Shown in pieces: positions 14,887-20,148 of a DNA stretch of 20,148 nucleotides (within the stretch, counting starts at the first letter, position 1; the number at the start of each line of letters is the position of its first letter). The translations under genes and the position numbers were made by a program. Location of the stretch: NCBI GenBank assembly GCA_016281475.1, contig JAEEIS010000115.1:1-20148 (forward strand). The letters are read 5' to 3'. The notes under the pieces are model-generated. The model did not search any database, had not been told where the DNA came from, and saw only the letters and a program-made list of their open reading frames with translations. The stretch comes from Bacteroidales bacterium. Lineage in GTDB: Bacteria; Bacteroidota; Bacteroidia; Bacteroidales; P3.

Positions 14887-17709
14887 ATGAAGTTGGTACG
14901 ACATATCATAATAGCATGCTCGTTATTGGGTATGAACATTTTGTCACCGTCCGTCAATGGGCAGGAGGCTGTGACCAAATCGGGCACTATTATCCGTCCG
15001 ACGGACAGAATTCGCGCCTTGCTCCCCAATCGGCCCAAACAGGCCCATTCCCTAGCCGACCCTACAGCGGGCACTTACGTGGTGGTGACACATCCCGACT
15101 GGATGGAAGCACTGCAGCCGTTGCTGCGCTGGAAAAGACAACAAGGGTACCGCGTGGAACTGCTATGCACAACGGCCAACCAACGCGACAGCATTCGTGC
15201 CCGTCTGACAGAGCGTTACGCGACAGCCTCATCCCTAATGCCCGCACAACGATATGTGCTACTGGTGGGCGACGTGGACCGCATACAAGCATTCAGCGAA
15301 CGCTATACCCCGTCGGGGCTGACCGCACGCGTAACCGACCTATACTATGGAGAATATACCGGCGACTACGTGCCAGAGGCCTACGTGGGGAGACTTTCGG
15401 TGGCCGACAGCGCGGAGCTGGCAGCGGTGGTGGCGAAGATTGTTGCCTACGAGCAGGGACGGTGGGCCGACTCAACCAGCCAACTGATGTTTACCGCAGG
15501 CAGGGAAAGCCGCAATCCCGCACCCACTACAACCAACGGGCAGGTGAACTATCTGTCAGGCAGAGTTTCCGAATGCCTTCCTATCATTGACACAGCGTGC
15601 TTTCGCAATCCAACCTCGGCCGAACAAATTGACAGCCTACTATTGCAGTTAAGCCACGGCAACGCCTTGGTGAACTATACCGCCCACTGCACCGCCAGCG
15701 GGTGGGAGAGCCCTTATATTACCTTCAATTCTATTGATACACTGAACAACAGCGTACCGACAGTGTTCGTGAACAACTGCTGCCTGTCGAACGCATACAA
15801 CGGCACCTGCTTTGGCGAGCGACTGCTGCGTCGACCAACAGGCGGTGCGGTGGGGGTGATTGGCGCCGCCAACGAAACATTGTGGAACGAAGACTATTAC
15901 TGGGCAGTGGGTGCCAAATGCCCACCAACATTGCTGCCTGACTACGACAGCACCCTGCCCGGAGCATTTGACAGACTGCTTTGCCCTTCAAGGGTAGAAG
16001 ACTACACAATGGGGGCCATGATGTTTGCGGGATGCCAGGCAGTGAGTATGGCGGGGTCGCCCTACGATGCTTTCTATTGGGAGACCTACTGCCTGCTAGG
16101 CGACCCTGCCATGGTGCCATTGTTGGGCAGGGGCGACAGCCTAGAATGGGTGCTGCCCGACAGCCTGACGGCAGGAAGTACCCTGTTGCAGATTATCGGC
16201 ACCCCTTTCACCCGCATCAGCGCGACACAGGACACCCAGCTACTGGGCACTGCCCTGATTGGCAACGACAGCACCTGCAGCCTGACGCTGAATAGAGCCC
16301 TAGCGGGAGATAGCCTGACGCTGACCGCCACACGCCCCGGTGCCATCCCTCTTGTAGCAGTGCTGCCCATCATAAGCCCTAGAAAGGCCCGGCTTGCCAT
16401 CACCCAGTACAGATTAGACAACAGCCTGCTGCATGTCGTCATAAAGAATGTGGGGCATGAGACTGCCCGACAACACCATATACACCTCACGCAGGACAGT
16501 ATCGACAGAATGGCCGGGGCCACGTTTGGCATACTGCCGCCGATGCCGCTATACTCGCTGCTGCCACAAATGGACACGACGGTCTCCTTCGACTTGGGCA
16601 GCATGAGCATCGGCAACGAGCCACTATTGTCTGCCACACTGACGGTTACCGACAGTTTGCTGCAGGCCTACAGCATGTTGCGCATAGCAACACCCACACC
16701 CGATTTGCGGCCTAAGATTGTAGGAGTTGCGGTGCTGGACTCGACTGGGGAAACAGTTGGGGAGCTACTACCCCTTCGGAACTACCAGCTAGCAGTAAGT
16801 ATCTCAAGATCTGCTGACTCAGTAAGCTGTCGGGGAATAGGAGTCTCATCAGAGGAAGCGGAATCTTCAGAAGGAGAATACCGCATTCCGTTTACTGTGG
16901 AAGAGGATGCAGACCACCTGTTCATTGCGCTGGCAGCCTATAAAGACCGCTGGCAGCACCATTACGAATGCTGGCTGCTACCCTACAGCACATGGGAACG
17001 GTTTGAAACAGGCGACTTCGCCAACCTCCCATGGCATCAACATCGCCTATATCCTTGGCTGATAGACAGCAGCGATGCCCATGGAGGACATTTCTGTGCC
17101 CGATCGGGGAAGGTGGACCATGCACAAAAATCGACAATGGAATTGGAAGTGGAGACTTTGGCAGACGACAGCATATCGTTTTGGTTCAGAGTGTCGAGCG
17201 AGGCACACGACTGGCTCTACTTCTACATCGACGACCGCAAGGTAGGCTACTGGAGCGGCAACAGCGGATGGCGGAGATACGCACGCCTGTTGCAAGCTGG
17301 CAAGCATCGGTTGCAATGGATTTACCAAAAGGACGCATCGCGAAGCGAACGCGAGGACTGCGCCTATATAGACGACCTACGCCTGCCACTGGCAATATGG
17401 CAACAACGCTACGGCACATCGGAACAGAATAGCACAATAGCGTCCATAGTGCCATTCGACGAAAAAGTAATATACGCCGTATACCCCAACCCCACCTCGG
17501 AAAGCGTAACCATTGTACTGGAAAACAGCGCACAGCCTCGACTAATCGAGTTGTTTGACATGTGTGGAAGGAAGGTTGATGAAATTTTAATTCCACCAAA
17601 TTGCAACTTGACACAATATTTCACCACCCTTTTACGTTTTGGGGTGTATTCGATGGTGCTTCACGACTCAAAAGGCAACCACGTACAAAAATTGATAGTA
17701 ACGAAATAA
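14887..17709 (+). CDS. C25 (gingipain-family) cysteine peptidase with T9SS type A sorting domain
   Basis: A signal peptide (about 1-25, MKLVRHIIIACSLLGMNILS then PSVNGQ) is followed by a C25 caspase-like domain (about 60-415). The catalytic pair is visible: H267 in NYTAHCTASGW and a Cys in VFVNNCCLSNAY (C298 or C299). The 31-32 residue spacing is close to the His-Cys spacing of 33 I recall for RgpB. YCLLGDPAMVPL (401-412) is the family's typical end. Next come Ig-like beta segments (about 420-620), a MAM-like beta-sandwich (about 705-835, ending CAYIDDLRLP) and the T9SS tail (865-940; VYPNPTSESVTI, KLIVTK). At 940 residues with C25 near the N terminus it does not look like PorU, the longer T9SS sortase. 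Substrate specificity is unknown. It is divergent from the giant adhesin gene and ends 4 bp before DUF4271. Confidence 0.93.
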   Translation: MKLVRHIIIACSLLGMNILSPSVNGQEAVTKSGTIIRPTDRIRALLPNRPKQAHSLADPTAGTYVVVTHPDWMEALQPLLRWKRQQGYRVELLCTTANQRDSIRARLTERYATASSLMPAQRYVLLVGDVDRIQAFSERYTPSGLTARVTDLYYGEYTGDYVPEAYVGRLSVADSAELAAVVAKIVAYEQGRWADSTSQLMFTAGRESRNPAPTTTNGQVNYLSGRVSECLPIIDTACFRNPTSAEQIDSLLLQLSHGNALVNYTAHCTASGWESPYITFNSIDTLNNSVPTVFVNNCCLSNAYNGTCFGERLLRRPTGGAVGVIGAANETLWNEDYYWAVGAKCPPTLLPDYDSTLPGAFDRLLCPSRVEDYTMGAMMFAGCQAVSMAGSPYDAFYWETYCLLGDPAMVPLLGRGDSLEWVLPDSLTAGSTLLQIIGTPFTRISATQDTQLLGTALIGNDSTCSLTLNRALAGDSLTLTATRPGAIPLVAVLPIISPRKARLAITQYRLDNSLLHVVIKNVGHETARQHHIHLTQDSIDRMAGATFGILPPMPLYSLLPQMDTTVSFDLGSMSIGNEPLLSATLTVTDSLLQAYSMLRIATPTPDLRPKIVGVAVLDSTGETVGELLPLRNYQLAVSISRSADSVSCRGIGVSSEEAESSEGEYRIPFTVEEDADHLFIALAAYKDRWQHHYECWLLPYSTWERFETGDFANLPWHQHRLYPWLIDSSDAHGGHFCARSGKVDHAQKSTMELEVETLADDSISFWFRVSSEAHDWLYFYIDDRKVGYWSGNSGWRRYARLLQAGKHRLQWIYQKDASRSEREDCAYIDDLRLPLAIWQQRYGTSEQNSTIASIVPFDEKVIYAVYPNPTSESVTIVLENSAQPRLIELFDMCGRKVDEILIPPNCNLTQYFTTLLRFGVYSMVLHDSKGNHVQKLIVTK

Positions 17710-17713
17710 GCAC

Positions 17714-18589
17714 ATGCAGCAAATAGATACGCTACCTCCTTACTGCCCGCCTTCCAGTCTTGCTGGAGTGGCTTCCGCTGTTGACACGACAACCAACTCG
17801 TGGTCGTGGGTAGGCGATTCGACAGTCTATTGTTGTGTGTATGACTCCATCTTCACACCTGTTAAACAGGCACCGCCCGAGGTACGGAAGAGTCTCTTCT
17901 CCCACCATGAACTGACGGTGCAGCACAACCACGAAATCGACATCCATCACGAAGGGACAAACGGTTGGTTTCTCGGAGTAATCATACTATCCATCTTCCT
18001 TCTTTGCATCTATCTGCGGCGCAAGCAGATTGACCTGCTGACGCTACTGCAATCCGCCATCGACCATCGCGCCATGGGCCGCATGCTACGCGACACTAAT
18101 CTAACCCACGCCCCCGACCAAGCTCCCATAGCCCTGCTGATGTTGCTCCCAGTCACGCTGGTAGGCTATTTCTTTCTCTTTTCCCACCCCGGCAATATGT
18201 GGAGGGACATATTGCAATATCTCATGGTGTATGCCGCCAGCATTGTCATCTATTTCACCCGCAACGGGATATTCCGGTTCATCGGCAACGCATTCAATAA
18301 CGGTGATTCGGTCCACATCTACCTTTCAAGCAACTACATCTACCATCTGCTCTACACCATCTGTGCTACGGCACTTGCATTCTTTGTATGCTACACCGAC
18401 TCGGTGGGAAAAGTTTTCTTCTACATCCTCGCCGGAATCATCGCCCTACTCTTTACCATACGGATGATTCGGGGGCTGAAACTTATTTTAACATTTTCAA
18501 AAACACCCAAAGTCTATTTATTTTACTATCTTTGCATCCTCGAAATCGTCCCAATAATAGTCATAACAAAGGTCATAATTTCGTACTAA
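17714..18589 (+). CDS. DUF4271 family membrane protein
   Basis: The 291 residues have a soluble N-terminal part (1-80, Cys- and His-containing, no clear signal peptide) and about six transmembrane helices (84-101, 137-156, 167-182, 208-227, 233-252, 267-290). This pattern, and its place directly before hemD in a Bacteroidota genome, match DUF4271, whose function is unknown. The ATG at 17714 is 4 bp past the peptidase stop, which implies shared transcription. No later Met gives a better start; M121 would lose the first helix. Near the 3' end TATCTTTG (18527-18534) could be a -7 box for hemD. I assign the family from context and topology, with moderate certainty. Confidence 0.8.
   Translation: MQQIDTLPPYCPPSSLAGVASAVDTTTNSWSWVGDSTVYCCVYDSIFTPVKQAPPEVRKSLFSHHELTVQHNHEIDIHHEGTNGWFLGVIILSIFLLCIYLRRKQIDLLTLLQSAIDHRAMGRMLRDTNLTHAPDQAPIALLMLLPVTLVGYFFLFSHPGNMWRDILQYLMVYAASIVIYFTRNGIFRFIGNAFNNGDSVHIYLSSNYIYHLLYTICATALAFFVCYTDSVGKVFFYILAGIIALLFTIRMIRGLKLILTFSKTPKVYLFYYLCILEIVPIIVITKVIISY
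18527..18534 (+). promoter_or_regulatory. Possible internal -7 box for hemD-rnpA-yidD
   Basis: TATCTTTG matches TAnnTTTG and lies inside the DUF4271 coding region, about 85 bp before the hemD ATG. There is no good -33 element. It could let the housekeeping genes be expressed apart from the peptidase gene. Confidence 0.35.
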
Positions 18590-18619
18590 TTAGATATTTG
18601 CGTTAATAGAACAGTTTAC

Positions 18620-19585
18620 ATGAAAATCAAAAAAATCCTGATTTCACAGCCCGAGCCTGCCGATCTTGAGAAGTCTCCCTACAAGAATCTGGTCACCAAA
18701 TATGGCATTGATATAACTTTCTATAAATTTTTTGAGGTAGTCGGACTCACCGCAACGGAATTCCGCAAAAGCCGCATACACCTGTCAGAATACACCGCTG
18801 TTATTTTCAACAGCAAGAACTCTGTCGACCATTTCTTCCGCCTCGCAAAGGACCTGCGCACAACCATCCCCGACTCAATGAAATATTTTTGCGCCACCGA
18901 GGCGATAGCCCTCTATCTGCAAAACTACATCCAGTATCGCAAGCGCAAGATATTCTTCGGCAACCAATACTTCTCCGACCTCATCGAAGTGTTGCAAAAA
19001 CACCGTGAAGAAAAATTCCTCTTCCCCTGCTCAGACGAAAAGCAGACCGAATACACCAAACTCCTCGACAAGGCAAAATTCAAATACACCAAGGCGACGA
19101 TGTACACCTCCGTCCCGCGCGACCTGACGCAGTTCAACCTCAAGGACTTCGACATGATTTGCCTCTTCTCGCCTATCGGGGTGCGCTCACTTGTTCAAAA
19201 CTTCCCCAACATTGCCGAAGAAAACCACATGATTGCAGCCTTCGGCACCTCTACCCATTCCGCCCTTAAGGCAGCCGGCATCAAACTGAGCATTGCCGCC
19301 CCCACTAAGTCGTCGCCCTCGATGGCAATGGCTATAGAGAACTATATCAATGGTAAGGGTCAGGACGACACTGTTATCATCCGCCCCTCGTCAATGAAAA
19401 AAGACCTCGTGCATGGGAGAGGCCTCAATTCCAGCGTGACCGGCTCCCGTAAACCTAAATCGGTCTTTGCCAACAAAGCTAAGTACAAACAGCTTCAGGA
19501 AGAGCGCAAAGCTCAAGCAGCAGCCCGACGTGCGGAACGTCAGGCGGCCAAGGCAGCAGCTGAACAGGCGAAAGTGGAAGGCTGA
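18620..19585 (+). CDS. hemD: Uroporphyrinogen-III synthase, HemD family, with basic C-terminal tail
   Basis: HemD cyclises hydroxymethylbilane to uroporphyrinogen III in haem and sirohaem synthesis. Residues 1-250 show the weakly conserved two-lobe HemD fold: ILISQPEP at 6-13, TAVIFNSKNSVDHFF at 59-73 (first lobe), MICLFSPIGVRSLVQNF at 179-195 (second lobe) and IAAFGTSTHSALKAAGI at 205-221. The last 70 residues are extra for the family: a linker (251-285), then a Lys/Arg/Ala-rich helix (about 286-318, KAKYKQLQEERKAQAAARRA). Such tails are low-complexity, nucleic-acid-binding-like or structural; no function is claimed. It lies 30 bp after DUF4271 and 2 bp before rnpA. HemD is poorly conserved, so I rely on both sequence and the DUF4271-hemD-rnpA-yidD gene order. 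Confidence 0.88.
   Translation: MKIKKILISQPEPADLEKSPYKNLVTKYGIDITFYKFFEVVGLTATEFRKSRIHLSEYTAVIFNSKNSVDHFFRLAKDLRTTIPDSMKYFCATEAIALYLQNYIQYRKRKIFFGNQYFSDLIEVLQKHREEKFLFPCSDEKQTEYTKLLDKAKFKYTKATMYTSVPRDLTQFNLKDFDMICLFSPIGVRSLVQNFPNIAEENHMIAAFGTSTHSALKAAGIKLSIAAPTKSSPSMAMAIENYINGKGQDDTVIIRPSSMKKDLVHGRGLNSSVTGSRKPKSVFANKAKYKQLQEERKAQAAARRAERQAAKAAAEQAKVEG
19576..19581 (+). promoter_or_regulatory. Shine-Dalgarno-like GGAAGG deciding the rnpA start
   Basis: GGAAGG lies six bases before the GTG at 19588, inside the hemD 3' end. No in-frame ATG occurs until codon 31 of rnpA, which would cut the protein, so this supports the GTG start. Confidence 0.5.
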
Positions 19586-19587
19586 GC

Positions 19588-20013
19588 GTGGGGAGTGGCA
19601 ACTTTCAATTCCAGAAAAAAGAACGCCTCTGCAGTGAGAAACTGATTGAGGGAGTGTTCCATTCAGGGCATCGGATAATGGTGTTCCCATATAGTTTGCA
19701 TTGGCAATTAGTCAATACAAAAGCATTGCCCGAGCGCGTTCCTGCACAGGTGTTAATTGCCACCTCGAAGAAGAAATTTCATCACGCAGTAGACCGCAAC
19801 CGCGTCAAACGGCTGACGCGCGAATGCTACCGGCTGCACAAGCCTCAGCTATATGAGTACCTTGAGAGCAACGGACTCTCGCTGGTGCTGGCCATCAACT
19901 ACGTGCACAACGAGATACTTGACTTCGCCACATTGATGCACAAATTCGACAAGTTGACGACATCATTGATTGCCGACATAGGACGGTATTTACCCAACGA
20001 GTCATGTCAATGA
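19588..20013 (+). CDS. rnpA: Ribonuclease P protein component (RnpA)
   Basis: RnpA is the protein subunit of RNase P, which matures the 5' ends of tRNAs with the catalytic RNA. The 141 residues carry the family signature: KKKFHHAVDRNRVKRLTREC (61-80) with the RNR loop at 70-72, preceded by QFQKKERL (7-14) and VLIATSKK (55-62). Length is normal to slightly long for the family. The start is GTG, chosen because it is 2 bp past the hemD stop, has a GGAAGG upstream and gives the expected N terminus before KKERL. Its TGA overlaps the yidD ATG by the ATGA pattern. In many bacteria rnpA sits beside rpmH; here it is beside hemD, as is common in Bacteroidota. Confidence 0.95.
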   Translation: MGSGNFQFQKKERLCSEKLIEGVFHSGHRIMVFPYSLHWQLVNTKALPERVPAQVLIATSKKKFHHAVDRNRVKRLTRECYRLHKPQLYEYLESNGLSLVLAINYVHNEILDFATLMHKFDKLTTSLIADIGRYLPNESCQ

Positions 20014-20148
20014 ATACAATTTGGGAAAGGATGTGCCACGGGGTTTATGCCATCTGGCAACTGATTGGCAAGAGCCTTGCCAAACTGATGCTTGGGCTTA
20101 TCTGGTTATACCGCCACTGCATCTCCCCCCTCACCCCTGCCGCCTGCC
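20010..20148 (+). CDS. yidD: YidD membrane protein insertion efficiency factor, 5' part
   Basis: The frame starts at ATG 20010 (overlapping the rnpA stop) or at ATG 20004 and runs off the right edge. The 46 visible residues include a hydrophobic amphipathic stretch (AKLMLGLIWL) followed by YRHCISPLTPAAC. This matches the YidD core pattern of a helix, then Y-x-x-x-ISP and a Cys. YidD is a small membrane-associated protein that helps YidC-dependent insertion. The rnpA-yidD order is common across bacteria. The remaining Cys residues and C terminus are outside the window. Confidence 0.87.
   Translation, partial: MNTIWERMCHGVYAIWQLIGKSLAKLMLGLIWLYRHCISPLTPAAC

Noticed and set aside
14887..17709. 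Identification of the C25 peptidase as the T9SS sortase PorU
   Set aside because: PorU is longer, with the C25 domain further from the N terminus. This protein has C25 at about residues 60-415 and an ordinary cargo-type sorting tail.

Overview
The window looks like a stretch of a Bacteroidales (phylum Bacteroidota) chromosome. Two large secreted proteins end in type IX secretion (T9SS) type A sorting domains. Several start regions carry a TAnnTTTG-type -7 box. There is a DUF2027/Smr protein and a DUF4271-hemD-rnpA-yidD block, and IspG is of the Bacteroidota/plant sequence type. I cannot name a genus. No rRNA, tRNA, CRISPR array or recognisable transposase was seen.

Layout. Positions 1-554 hold the 3' end of a DUF1848 gene (+). 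Positions 599-2114 hold an accessory cassette: an AAA/DUF4143 ATPase gene (-) with arrays of a 22-bp palindromic unit on both sides and a 13-bp direct repeat near each outer edge. Positions 2208-2574 are non-coding repeat DNA: four 70-bp tandem copies with hairpins on both sides. Positions 2622-7717 are a compact five-gene minus-strand cluster, in transcription order HD-domain phosphohydrolase, Mpl-type ligase, two-TM hypothetical, DUF2027/Smr protein and ispG. Gaps are 7, 6, 1 and 54 bp, so it is probably one operon. Positions 7718-8087 are intergenic and include the terminator of the next gene.

Positions 8088-14741 (-) encode a giant secreted protein of 2217 residues. It has nine fibronectin type III domains interleaved with seven beta-sandwich modules and a T9SS tail. 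It is divergent from a C25 (gingipain-family) peptidase gene at 14887-17709 (+), and both promoters must lie in the 145 bp between them. The peptidase gene is followed 4 bp later by DUF4271, then hemD, rnpA and a truncated yidD, all on + and tightly packed.

How the genes may work together. The peptidase and the giant adhesin-like protein are probably both exported by the T9SS and anchored at the surface, so a protease/adhesin partnership like that of gingipains and haemagglutinins is plausible but unproven. The minus cluster combines peptidoglycan recycling, isoprenoid precursor synthesis and nucleotide or RNA housekeeping. The most unusual non-coding structure is the repeat-flanked ATPase cassette and the adjoining 70-bp array. 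IspG is also odd: it resembles the large three-domain form but lacks the extra middle domain.
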